Positions 1-7,423 of a stretch of DNA of 23,576 nt are shown here, in pieces; within the stretch, counting starts at the first letter, position 1, and each line of letters starts with the position of its first letter. The DNA is from Oleispira sp964022115 (lineage in GTDB: Bacteria; Pseudomonadota; Gammaproteobacteria; Pseudomonadales; Oceanobacteraceae), in assembly GCA_964022115.1 (NCBI GenBank), contig CAXIBC010000045.1, positions 1 to 23,576 of the forward strand, in the 5' to 3' direction. The notes below the pieces were generated by a model. It saw nothing but the letters and a program-made list of their open reading frames with translations, ran no database searches and was not told where the DNA came from. The translations under genes and the position numbers were made by a program.

Positions 1-24
1 CGCAAAAGCCTTTCACAGCAATAT

Positions 25-52
25 AAAAAGGAGACGCTCAGTCTCCTTTTTT
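25..52. terminator. Rho-independent terminator after sufE
   Basis: The arms AAAAAGGAGAC and GTCTCCTTTTT pair perfectly (11 bp) around a 5-nt loop GCTCA, and T-runs lie on the distal side on both strands. It begins 9 bp beyond the sufE stop codon. It most likely ends the dapC-sufE transcript, and it could also stop transcription arriving from the left on the plus strand. Confidence 0.85.
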
Positions 53-60
53 ATGGCTAA

Positions 61-504
61 TTACGCACTAATCAGTTGCTCTGCGGTTTGTTGAATCTTT
101 TTAACCATAGCGGTTAAACCGTTGCCCCGAGTTGGGCTGAGGTGTTTTACCAGATCTACTTGGGCAAAGAAGTGATCGATATCAAAGGCCAAGATTTCGG
201 CTGGGGTTTTATTATTGTAGGCGCTTAATACGACCGCTAATAAACCACGCACTATGTGGGCATCGGAATCTACTTCAAAAAATAACTTACCCCCACTGAG
301 TGAAGAGTCGATCCAAACTTGGCTTTGGCAGCCACGTAATAAATAGCTGTCAGTTTTTTTACTGTCATCAATCGCAGGCAATTGCTTACCTAGATCAATA
401 ATGTATTTATAGCGTTCTTCCCAGTCGTCAAAAAATCCTAATGTATCTAAAATTTCTTCCGGCGTAATTTCTGTGCCAAAGGGGCTTAGGGTGATATCAG
501 TCAT
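61..504 (-). CDS. sufE: SufE/CsdE-family cysteine desulfuration protein
   Basis: The 147-residue protein is of the SufE/CsdE type. These proteins accept persulfide sulfur from a cysteine desulfurase (SufS or CsdA) and pass it on for Fe-S cluster or other sulfur assembly in the cytosol. The family signature LRGCQSQVWI is present, with Cys59 as the sulfur-accepting residue, and the length is normal for the family. The ATG start lies 27 bp after the dapC stop on the same strand, so the two genes are probably co-transcribed and end at the hairpin just downstream. No desulfurase gene is in view, so whether the partner is SufS or CsdA cannot be decided. The family call is firm; the SufE versus CsdE choice is not. 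Confidence 0.9.
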   Translation of the reverse strand: MTDITLSPFGTEITPEEILDTLGFFDDWEERYKYIIDLGKQLPAIDDSKKTDSYLLRGCQSQVWIDSSLSGGKLFFEVDSDAHIVRGLLAVVLSAYNNKTPAEILAFDIDHFFAQVDLVKHLSPTRGNGLTAMVKKIQQTAEQLISA

Positions 505-531
505 TTTTTTTCCAAATTTCCTGAGGTTGGA

Positions 532-1737
532 TTACAGGCTTTGTACAAATTGTTTAATTCTATTTGCCGCTTCGATGCATTCATCAAGACTAGCAACTAA
601 AGCCATACGAACTCGGTTTTTACCAGGGTTGATACCATCGATGGTGCGAGATAAGTATGAGCCCGGTAATACGGTGACATGTTGCTGAGCAAATAACTGC
701 TGCGCAAACTGTTCTTCATCCATATCGGTTTTAGCCCATAGATAGAAGCTCGCATCTGTTTGTTCAACAGAGATTTTGCCTGCTAAGCTAGGGTGATTTA
801 AAATCTCGAGTACCGCTTTAAATTTAAGGCTGTATTGACGGCGATTTTCTTCGACGTGCTCCTCGTCACTCCAAGCGACAGCACTGGCCAATTGCGTTTG
901 AATTGGCATAGCGCAGCCATGGTAAGTGCGATACAGCAAGAAAGGTTGTAGGATTTTAGCATCCCCAGCTACAAAACCTGAACGTAAGCCTGGGAGGTTA
1001 GAACGCTTAGACAGTGAGTGGAATACAACGCAACGGGCATAATCATGGCGACCTAGACTTTCACACGCTTCTAGCAGCCCAATGGGTGCGGGTTTATCTT
1101 CGACAAATATTTCTGAGTAGCATTCATCTGAGGCAATGATAAAGTCGAACTTGTCTGCCAAAGCGATCAGTTTAGTGAGGGTCGCTAGGTCTAATACGGC
1201 TCCGGTTGGGTTGCCGGGTGAGCAAAGGAATAATAACTGACATTTTTGCCAAATTTCATCACTCACCGCATCAAAATCTGGATTAAAACCTTGCTCCTCT
1301 AAGCAAGGTAAAAAGTGAGGCTGGGCCCCTGCAAGATAAGCGGCGCCTTCATAGATTTGATAAAACGGGTTAGGGCTAACTACAAGACCTTCTTTACTGC
1401 GATCAATGACGGCTTGGGTAAATGCGAAAATGGCTTCACGGGTGCCATTGACCGGTATCACTTGTTGCTCGCTACTCATATGAGTTAAGCCAAAGCGCTG
1501 CTTAAGCCAATGGGAAATGGCTTTGCGTAATTCCGCTAACCCCTTGGTCGTTGGGTAGTTTTCTACCCGAGAAATATTATCTTTCAGGCACTGAGTAACA
1601 AATTTAGGCGCTGGGTGTTTAGGTTCACCAATTGAAAGTGCAATATGAGGTAGGGTGTCATTAGGGCTGACCTGGGCTTTTAAAGCGGTTAGCTTTTCAA
1701 AAGGGTAAGGCTGTAGCTTTTGTAAATCTGGATTCAT
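532..1737 (-). CDS. dapC: Succinyldiaminopimelate aminotransferase (DapC)
   Basis: This is a 401-residue fold-type I PLP aminotransferase closely matching the DapC group of beta/gammaproteobacteria. That enzyme converts N-succinyl-2-amino-6-ketopimelate to N-succinyl-L,L-diaminopimelate in the succinylase branch of lysine and peptidoglycan precursor synthesis. The Schiff-base lysine is Lys244 in SLSKRSN. Asn176 in CSPGNPTG and Asp204 in SDECYSE contact PLP, and Arg252 in LPGLRSGF fits the phosphate-binding position. The ATG start is preceded by AGGG at a spacing of 7 nt. sufE follows 27 bp downstream. Other class I aminotransferases are similar, but the overall pattern, including the N-terminal LQPYPFEKL and SIGEPKH, favours DapC. 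Confidence 0.9.
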   Translation of the reverse strand: MNPDLQKLQPYPFEKLTALKAQVSPNDTLPHIALSIGEPKHPAPKFVTQCLKDNISRVENYPTTKGLAELRKAISHWLKQRFGLTHMSSEQQVIPVNGTREAIFAFTQAVIDRSKEGLVVSPNPFYQIYEGAAYLAGAQPHFLPCLEEQGFNPDFDAVSDEIWQKCQLLFLCSPGNPTGAVLDLATLTKLIALADKFDFIIASDECYSEIFVEDKPAPIGLLEACESLGRHDYARCVVFHSLSKRSNLPGLRSGFVAGDAKILQPFLLYRTYHGCAMPIQTQLASAVAWSDEEHVEENRRQYSLKFKAVLEILNHPSLAGKISVEQTDASFYLWAKTDMDEEQFAQQLFAQQHVTVLPGSYLSRTIDGINPGKNRVRMALVASLDECIEAANRIKQFVQSL

Positions 1738-1875
1738 GGGATGACCCTAATTCTTTGCAATATTTGGTAAAAATCGCGTCATTATACCTAATATTAAATA
1801 GCTTTCAGCTATCACGACATTTATCGCTACCGCTAAGCTGTTATTATGGCTAAAAAATATCCTTAAGGAGCTCTC

Positions 1876-3708
1876 TTGCAACTTGTTATCGCTCGGATAA
1901 GCTTATTATTAATTCTGTATCTAGCGGCATCTAGCCCAGTCATCGCCCATTTTAAAAGCGTTCAGCAAGCTGAGGGTATTTTTGATTTCAGCCATTGGCA
2001 AAAGGATGTAGCGGTAAAGCTTGAAGGTCGTTGGGCCGTAAAATGGCAACAGCAGCTGGCGCCTCAAGACTGGGAACAGCTCATTGGGCCTTGGTCTGAG
2101 TTGCCATCAACTTGGGATAAAGTACATGCAGCTGAGGCTAGCTACCCTGGTCGAGGCTTTGCGACCTTCACTGCGAAGTTGGTTAACTTGCCATCTGAAG
2201 TGCGCTGGGGGGTGATCATCCCAGAGCAATCCACAGCATTTCGTTTATTTGTTGATAATAACCTAGTGGCCGAAGGAGGGGTTGCTGGGGTGAGTGCGGC
2301 TAGTTCACAACCTTATTCTGGTAACCAGTTTGTGGAGCTTGGAAAACTGCCTGCCAATGTTAAATTAACCTGGCATGTCAGCAACTTTCACCATCATAGT
2401 GGTGGGCCTTGGCAGACACTGGTCGTGGGTCCTTACGGAGAATTGAGTCAGCATTATTTTTTAGCCACCTTTGATCAAGCATTAGTGGTTTCTTTGGCTT
2501 TATTAACCAGTCTATTTTTATTAATTTATTATCTGCTCGATAAACGAGATAAGGCTGTCGGTTTATTATCGGCTTTAGCCTGTGTTATTGCTATTAGAGT
2601 AGGGATTACCGAAAACCAGTTCTTGTACCTTATGCTGGGGCAGCTACCTTGGCAGCTCCATGTGCGGTTAATGTATCTTACTATGCTCGTTGCGCCGCCA
2701 CTAATCCTCTATTGGCAGCATTATATTTTTCCTATTGAAATGAGTCAGCGTATTGCGCGGGCTGCGTCTTATGCTTTTATTCCCGCCATGATTTCGGTGG
2801 TTATTCTGCCGACTACTTGGTTTACGGCTTTATTACTCCTGTACCAAGCTATGTTATTGGTGATTATCGCTTTATTCTGCTGGAGCTTAATTAAGGTCGT
2901 TATGCAGCATCGTAAAGGTGCGATGTTTATTGTTTTAGGCACAGCGGTATTACTCATCACTATTATTCATGACATCAATATTTATGCCCAATGGATTGAT
3001 AATGGACGTTTATGGGCGACTTATGGCTTGTTAACCTTTTTGTTTTCACTTGGGGTTAACTTGCTATTTTTACGGGCTAAAGAAAAGCAACAAATGGTGT
3101 ACTTAAGCCAGCAGTTAATGACGGCTAATAAGCAGCTAGAAGCGCGAGTCGCAGAGCGTACGGTTGAGTTAGCGGAAAAGGCGGATGCGCTGGAAGAAGC
3201 TAATGGCAAATTGAAAATATTGGCCAATATTGATGGTTTGACTGGTGTATTGAATCGCCGTGCTTTTGTTGAGCAATTAGAAGTGCTGGCGCGAACTAAG
3301 CCTCATGTGGCATTACTCATGATTGATGTCGATTATTTCAAACAGATAAATGATCACCATGGTCACGGTGTCGGAGACCAAGTTTTAAAGCGGTTAGCGA
3401 CGGTATTTTTAGAGATTAAACGCGAAGGTGATCGCGTAGGACGTTTTGGTGGTGAAGAATTTATTATTTTATTACAGGATATCTCGGCCCAAGGTCTAGA
3501 TTCTTATTGCCAGCGCTTATTGCAAAAAGTTAGCGATATCGACTTCAGTGATATTGCCCCACTCGATGGTATAACCATCAGTATAGGAACAACAAGATCA
3601 ATAATGACCCGAAAAAATATTGACCAGTTAATACAGCAAGCGGATGAGGCTATGTATTACGTGAAAAATAATGGGCGTAATAATTTTAAACATTTTATTA
3701 TGCTTTAA
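1876..3708 (+). CDS. Membrane diguanylate cyclase with 7TM sensor (GGDEF)
   Basis: The 610-residue protein has a signal peptide (about 1-24) and a periplasmic beta-rich region (about 35-190) of the 7TMR-DISM extracellular type. About seven membrane segments follow (about 198-400), then a coiled coil (about 402-448) and a C-terminal GGDEF domain (about 450-605). The active site is GGEEF at 525-529, and DVDYFKQIND is the usual metal/GTP helix region, so it should make c-di-GMP from GTP. REGD at 516-519 lies exactly five residues before GGEEF and is an intact RxxD inhibitory site, predicting product feedback inhibition. The start is TTG, with TAAGGAG 5 nt upstream. No EAL domain is present. The ligand of the periplasmic domain is unknown. 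A deaminase gene follows after 28 bp. Confidence 0.92.
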   Translation: MQLVIARISLLLILYLAASSPVIAHFKSVQQAEGIFDFSHWQKDVAVKLEGRWAVKWQQQLAPQDWEQLIGPWSELPSTWDKVHAAEASYPGRGFATFTAKLVNLPSEVRWGVIIPEQSTAFRLFVDNNLVAEGGVAGVSAASSQPYSGNQFVELGKLPANVKLTWHVSNFHHHSGGPWQTLVVGPYGELSQHYFLATFDQALVVSLALLTSLFLLIYYLLDKRDKAVGLLSALACVIAIRVGITENQFLYLMLGQLPWQLHVRLMYLTMLVAPPLILYWQHYIFPIEMSQRIARAASYAFIPAMISVVILPTTWFTALLLLYQAMLLVIIALFCWSLIKVVMQHRKGAMFIVLGTAVLLITIIHDINIYAQWIDNGRLWATYGLLTFLFSLGVNLLFLRAKEKQQMVYLSQQLMTANKQLEARVAERTVELAEKADALEEANGKLKILANIDGLTGVLNRRAFVEQLEVLARTKPHVALLMIDVDYFKQINDHHGHGVGDQVLKRLATVFLEIKREGDRVGRFGGEEFIILLQDISAQGLDSYCQRLLQKVSDIDFSDIAPLDGITISIGTTRSIMTRKNIDQLIQQADEAMYYVKNNGRNNFKHFIML

Positions 3709-3736
3709 TACGATCACTGAGTTTAAGGAGCTAAAT

Positions 3737-4177
3737 ATGGATGAGTTTATGCAGTTAGCCATTGCTGAGGCCAAGCAAGGTTTAGCCGAGGGTGGCTTGC
3801 CGATTGGATCGGTTTTAGTTCATCAAAATAAGGTTTTAGGCCAAGGGCATAACCGCCGTATTCAGCAAGGTAGTACCATTTTACACGGTGAAATGGATGC
3901 GTTAGAAAATGCAGGCCGTTTACCCGCCGCTGTGTATAAAGAATCTATCTTATATACGACCTTATCACCTTGCGCTATGTGTTCTGGCACCATACTTCTT
4001 TATGGTATACCTAAGGTTATTATTGCAGAGAATAAAAACTTTTTAGGTGAAGAAACCTTGCTGGTTTCACGAGGTGTGAAACTCGAAGTATTAAACGATA
4101 AGACCTGCATTAACATGATGGCAGATTTTATCGCACAAAATCCAGCCTTATGGCATGAGGATATCGGTGAAGATTAG
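3737..4177 (+). CDS. Fcy1-like (yeast-type) cytosine deaminase
   Basis: The 146-residue protein is a zinc-dependent deaminase of the CDA/TadA superfamily. It resembles yeast cytosine deaminase Fcy1 more than bacterial TadA. His50-Gly-Glu52 and Cys79/Cys82 (LSPCAMCSG) form the zinc site with the catalytic Glu. Asn39 in GHNRR and the C-terminal WHEDIGE (Trp139, Asp142) match Fcy1 positions that contact the pyrimidine. TadA normally has HAE and lacks this tail. The predicted reaction is cytosine to uracil plus ammonia (pyrimidine salvage); related substrates are possible. The ATG start has AAGGAG 6 nt upstream; longer in-frame extensions would run back into the diguanylate cyclase gene. It probably shares a transcript with that gene, and no permease is adjacent. 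Confidence 0.82.
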   Translation: MDEFMQLAIAEAKQGLAEGGLPIGSVLVHQNKVLGQGHNRRIQQGSTILHGEMDALENAGRLPAAVYKESILYTTLSPCAMCSGTILLYGIPKVIIAENKNFLGEETLLVSRGVKLEVLNDKTCINMMADFIAQNPALWHEDIGED

Positions 4178-4318
4178 ACCGGGATTAAGATAAGCTAGGG
4201 GAGTATATTAGTTAGAGTATTTATTTCTATAAACAGATTTTTATATTTATAGTCGTTATCAAAAACTCGATTACATCGAAGTTTCTAATGACTTAGCCTG
4301 ATAAAAATAGCCCAACTA

Positions 4319-4350
4319 TTAGCTAAGTATTAAGAATGCCTTAGCTAAGT
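4319..4350. repeat. Two copies of TTAGCTAAGT, 22 bp apart
   Basis: TTAGCTAAGT occurs at 4319-4328 and again at 4341-4350 in the 256 bp gap between the deaminase and the next gene. The core TTAGCTAA is a perfect palindrome, and the second copy extends to CTTAGCTAAG. Two copies on the same face, two helical turns apart, could be an operator for a dimeric regulator, but no regulator is implicated. The rest of the gap is AT-rich with no recognisable gene. Confidence 0.45.
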
Positions 4351-4433
4351 TTAAATCGGAATAATGTAATATTTGCTGACTGTCTGTTCAGCACCTAGGG
4401 TAAAAGTTAATCCTAATTAACTTGGTATTGCCC

Positions 4434-5231
4434 ATGACTTCACTTGTAATCACCTTGTTTCGTTCTGGGTATGAGTGTACAGAGTTTGGGTGTAAAGGGT
4501 GTGGGGGGACAGGGTCTGAGAATAGCCACAACATTATTTTATCTCTATTGCTCGGATTATTACTCACTACCAGTAATAATCTGCATGCCGCGTCGATTAA
4601 TCCTACGCTTATATTCCAACAAGACCCACAGCATATTGAATATAATCGTTTAGCTTATGTGATTTTAAAAGAAGCGTATCGTCGTATTGGGCATCCAGTT
4701 TCCGCCGCCGCGTTAGCGCGTTCACATCAATCCGATGGGATTCTCATTGCACCGGCCCAAAGCCGATTAATAACAGACTATATTCGTATTCCTATCGCCA
4801 TCGTTAAACTTAAAGTATTTGCTTATGCTCATAAAAGCCAAGGCCATACGCGCTATGAAATTGGCTTGTTGGGTAATAGAGTATCGATTGTTGAAGGTAT
4901 GGCTATGGTGAGAAACAATATGATGGGCATGATGGCGATGCAAATGAGCAGTGTTAATAACTCACTCAAATCTATTCTTAGAAATCAGTCTGATTTGGTT
5001 TTATTACCAGAATTTAGTGCTTTGAGCCGGAGTAAGAAGCATTTACGTGAACAGGTCACGGCTTTGCAGCCTGCGGCTTATGAAATTCCTATGTATCATT
5101 ACGTCAGTAATAAAAATCGACACCTAGTTGATTCGTTAAAGCGCAGTTTGAAAAGTATGGAAAAGAAGCAGCTCATCTCACAAGTGACTCATAGCTATAA
5201 GTATATTTTGGCCGCTGACGCCGAAGCCTAG
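4434..5231 (+). CDS. Periplasmic substrate-binding-like protein, odd N-terminus
   Basis: The 265-residue frame from ATG 4434 has a hydrophobic stretch at 34-46 followed by HAA-S (about 51-54). This looks like a signal peptide cleavage site, but it is preceded by an implausible cysteine/glycine-rich leader of about 33 residues. The mature part resembles the SBP_bac_3 type II periplasmic-binding fold as used by small solute-binding or orphan sensor proteins: an early ILKEAYRRIG helix, DGILIAP, a run like IRIPIAIVKLKVFAYA, and a C-terminal YHYVSNKNRHLVDSLKRSL. It lacks an adjacent transporter. No in-frame ATG sits close to the hydrophobic core, so the native start may have been replaced by inserted G-rich DNA, or translation may start at an unusual codon. 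The family call is moderate and the start is uncertain. Confidence 0.6.
   Translation: MTSLVITLFRSGYECTEFGCKGCGGTGSENSHNIILSLLLGLLLTTSNNLHAASINPTLIFQQDPQHIEYNRLAYVILKEAYRRIGHPVSAAALARSHQSDGILIAPAQSRLITDYIRIPIAIVKLKVFAYAHKSQGHTRYEIGLLGNRVSIVEGMAMVRNNMMGMMAMQMSSVNNSLKSILRNQSDLVLLPEFSALSRSKKHLREQVTALQPAAYEIPMYHYVSNKNRHLVDSLKRSLKSMEKKQLISQVTHSYKYILAADAEA
4488..4514 (+). other. Potential G-quadruplex motif
   Basis: Four G-runs lie close together on the plus strand: GGG 4488-4490, GGG 4497-4499, GGGGGG 4503-4508 and GGG 4512-4514, with loops of 6, 3 and 3 nt. This fits the standard G3+N1-7 pattern. It falls within the doubtful leader of the binding-protein gene, in DNA otherwise poor in G, and on the coding strand, so it would also form in mRNA. 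Confidence 0.6.
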
Positions 5232-5272
5232 TAGCTAATATTTAGTCGCTAAAATTTAGTCGCTAAAATTTA
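5231..5272. repeat. Three tandem 14-bp repeats at a stop codon
   Basis: The units are GTAGCTAATATTTA (5231-5244), GTCGCTAAAATTTA (5245-5258) and GTCGCTAAAATTTA (5259-5272). The last two are identical and the first differs at three positions. The array begins on the last base of the TAG stop of the binding-protein gene and fills most of the 63 bp to the convergent globin gene. It has no T-run or long hairpin, so it is not an ordinary terminator. Confidence 0.85.
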
Positions 5273-5294
5273 TGAACTCATGTAGGCAGTGGGA

Positions 5295-5717
5295 TTAATC
5301 TCTATTGCGGCTGCGTTCAGCAGGCACATACAGCTGGGCCATTAAATAATCAGCAAAGGCTGGTGGATAATCTTGCTGGTCTACTGCAATCTTCATACAC
5401 GCTAACCAAGCATCTCGCTCTGCAGGACCTATGGCTAGGTGGCGATGGGCAACGGGGATTCGGATAGAACCATATTTTTCGCTGAAAAGTTTTGGTCCAC
5501 CAAGCCAGCCAGTCAAAAATCGAGTAAGCTTATCACGGGACTCGGTTAAATCTGAGCTGTGCATCTCACGTATCTTGCGGGCTTCCGGTAGGGTTTCCAT
5601 CGCATCGTAAAACGCATCGACGAGTTGTTTAATACCCTCAAAGCCTCCCGCCGCCTGAAAGGAACTGTCTTCTTCGCCATAAGGTTTGTGGATATTTTTT
5701 TGCGGGGGATTATCCAT
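5295..5717 (-). CDS. Group II truncated haemoglobin (trHbO-like)
   Basis: The 140-residue protein matches group II truncated globins, which are cytoplasmic haem proteins that bind O2 or NO and are tied to oxygen chemistry or nitrosative stress. FYDAMETLPEARKIREMH corresponds to the B-C/E region, and LTRFLTGWLGGPKLFSEKYG is the E-F segment. The stretch with AHRHLAIG then ERDAWLACM carries the proximal histidine (His91 by spacing to the tryptophan; His93 is the alternative) and the group II hallmark Trp104 (G8). It starts 26 bp after the pqiA-like stop on the same strand, so it is likely the last gene of the hopJ-min run. No good hairpin terminator follows. The ribosome-binding site is weak. 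Confidence 0.88.
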   Translation of the reverse strand: MDNPPQKNIHKPYGEEDSSFQAAGGFEGIKQLVDAFYDAMETLPEARKIREMHSSDLTESRDKLTRFLTGWLGGPKLFSEKYGSIRIPVAHRHLAIGPAERDAWLACMKIAVDQQDYPPAFADYLMAQLYVPAERSRNRD

Positions 5718-5743
5718 AAAAAATTGCTCTGTGTACTTAGCTG

Positions 5744-6316
5744 CTAGCGATCAGGGGCAGTCTTGTATTGGCGAGGATCGAGTTGCTGGTTAGCATAATA
5801 GGCTAGGCACTGACCCGAGGCGATCGATAACAAACAATAGCCGGTAAACCAATAAAAACCTTGGTGTAGGCTAGATTGCAGCTCAGCAGTTGCTTGGGCG
5901 GTAAAAAAGGCGACCAAAATAGCCACGACAAAAACATCGGCCATAGACCACTTACTCAGCATAGAGATTAACTGCCAGCGCCAGCGAGTAGGGCTTAACC
6001 AGGTCCAAATAATCAGTAGGCCTTTAACCACGGGAATGATGACGCTAAAAGTGACAACCATAAAACCCACAGCGGCATAACCTGCTTCTCGCAAGCTATG
6101 AACCGTTTGCCAAATACTTCTGGTTTCTTCAAAAATGGTGCTATTAAGGCCGAACATGCTGATCGAAGCCTTGATCGTCATGATAGGTTCAGTCACCCCT
6201 GGATACAGCAGAAAAAAGCTAATAGCGGTAAGCATTAGGCCAAGTCTAGGTAGCCAGTTTGCTTGTTTCCAAGTACTGGCCGCCAATGTCCAAGGTTTCA
6301 TTATTAGGTTGGCCAT
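5744..6316 (-). CDS. PqiA-family inner-membrane protein, single domain
   Basis: The 190-residue membrane protein has about four hydrophobic segments. Its WSMADVFVVAILVAF matches the conserved WSM-x-DVF motif of PqiA. E. coli PqiA works with the MCE protein PqiB and PqiC in envelope lipid maintenance. This copy is one PqiA half only, lacks the N-terminal zinc-ribbon cysteines, and has no PqiB/MCE gene nearby. The ATG at 6316 follows the minE stop codon with no gap; Met6 at 6301 is an alternative start. Its position suggests translation coupled to minE. The substrate and partner are unknown. Confidence 0.82.
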   Translation of the reverse strand: MANLIMKPWTLAASTWKQANWLPRLGLMLTAISFFLLYPGVTEPIMTIKASISMFGLNSTIFEETRSIWQTVHSLREAGYAAVGFMVVTFSVIIPVVKGLLIIWTWLSPTRWRWQLISMLSKWSMADVFVVAILVAFFTAQATAELQSSLHQGFYWFTGYCLLSIASGQCLAYYANQQLDPRQYKTAPDR

Positions 6317-6574
6317 CTAGCTATCTGGCAACATAACATTGAGCTCAAGTACTGAGGTATTGCCTTGTTGCTCAAGATTGATTTGTACTTGATCATCCGC
6401 GATGCTGATGTATTTACGCACCACGGCTAATAGTTCTTGCTGCATTTTAGGCAAGTAATCAGGGCCACGGCTATTAATACGATCGTGAGCAACCAATATT
6501 TGTAATCGTTCTTTAGCGATACTTGCGGTGCTATTATCTTGCTGTTCCTTGCGGAAATAGTCCATTAAACTCAT
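6317..6574 (-). CDS. minE: Cell division topological specificity factor MinE
   Basis: The 85-residue protein has the N-terminal anti-MinCD segment AKERLQILVAHDR (about 20-32) followed by the dimerising topological-specificity region. MinE stimulates the MinD ATPase and drives pole-to-pole oscillation, so that MinC blocks FtsZ everywhere except midcell. The ATG lies 2 bp after the minD stop, with GGAGG embedded in the last minD codons. The next gene begins immediately after the minE TAG. Length and motif are typical. Confidence 0.97.
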   Translation of the reverse strand: MSLMDYFRKEQQDNSTASIAKERLQILVAHDRINSRGPDYLPKMQQELLAVVRKYISIADDQVQINLEQQGNTSVLELNVMLPDS

Positions 6575-6576
6575 GA

Positions 6577-7383
6577 TTAACCTCCGAACACACGTTTAAG
6601 AAAGCCTTTCTTTGCGGCCTCCAAGAAGCGGTGAGGGCGATCTTCACCTAGATAACGGGCTACAGCGTCTTCATAGGCTTGGCCAGCATCACTTTGATCA
6701 TCATGGATTACAGGAACCCCTTGGTTAGACGCTTTTAAAACCGCCTGAGACTCAGGGATTACACCCAGTAGCGGAACCGCTAAAATTTCTTCTACATCTT
6801 CTACGGATAACATTTCACCGTTAGCCACCCGGGCTGGATTATAGCGGGTTAAAAGCAGATGTTCTTTCACTCGCTTGCCTTGCTCTGCAAGACGCGACTT
6901 ACTTTGTAGAATACCTAATATTCGGTCACTATCTCGCACTGAAGACACTTCTGGATTAGTGACTATGATGGCTTCTTCGGCGAAGTAAAGCGCCATTTGA
7001 GCACCGGTTTCGATCCCCGCAGGTGAATCACAGACAATGTAATCGAAGTCTTCAGCGAGTTCATTTAAAACCGCTTCTACGGCTTCTTTGTCTAATGCAT
7101 CTTTATCGCGGGTTTGCGACGCAGGTAAAATGTATAAGTTATCTAAGCGTTTATCTTTAATCAAAGCCTGTCTTAAGCTGGCTTCTTTATGAATGACGTT
7201 GACGAAATCATAGACGACTCGACGTTCGCAGCCCATCACTAAGTCTAGGTTTCGTAAACCTACATCAAAATCGATAACGACTGTTTTTTGTCCTTTCAGA
7301 GCTAAACCAGCTGCAATTGCAGCACTGGTGGTGGTTTTACCCACGCCTCCTTTACCAGAGGTTATGACAATGATCTTGGCCAA
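6577..7383 (-). CDS. minD: Septum site-determining ATPase MinD
   Basis: The 268-residue ParA/MinD ATPase has the deviant Walker A GKGGVGKTT at 10-18 (Lys11 and Lys16), the DFDVGLRNLD switch region, and the Walker B stretch YIVCDSPAG. The C-terminal amphipathic membrane-targeting helix GFLKRVFGG is intact. MinD binds ATP, dimerises on the inner membrane and recruits MinC, and MinE releases it. The start codon is TTG, supported by AAGGAAG just upstream and by exact alignment with the usual MAKIIV N-terminus. It lies 40 bp after minC and 2 bp before minE. Confidence 0.98.
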   Translation of the reverse strand: MAKIIVITSGKGGVGKTTTSAAIAAGLALKGQKTVVIDFDVGLRNLDLVMGCERRVVYDFVNVIHKEASLRQALIKDKRLDNLYILPASQTRDKDALDKEAVEAVLNELAEDFDYIVCDSPAGIETGAQMALYFAEEAIIVTNPEVSSVRDSDRILGILQSKSRLAEQGKRVKEHLLLTRYNPARVANGEMLSVEDVEEILAVPLLGVIPESQAVLKASNQGVPVIHDDQSDAGQAYEDAVARYLGEDRPHRFLEAAKKGFLKRVFGG

Positions 7384-7423
7384 AATTAATCTTCCTTACA
7401 ATAAGTTGCAAACGCAGTATTCA

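Noticed and set aside
3737..4177. tRNA adenosine deaminase TadA
   Set aside because: It has HGE instead of HAE and carries the Fcy1-like W-x-EDIGE tail.
4471..4653. Alternative 60-codon frame overlapping the start of the binding-protein gene
   Set aside because: It would be in another frame without a good ribosome-binding site, and its product has no recognisable features. The longer frame carries the signal-peptide-like and binding-domain segments.
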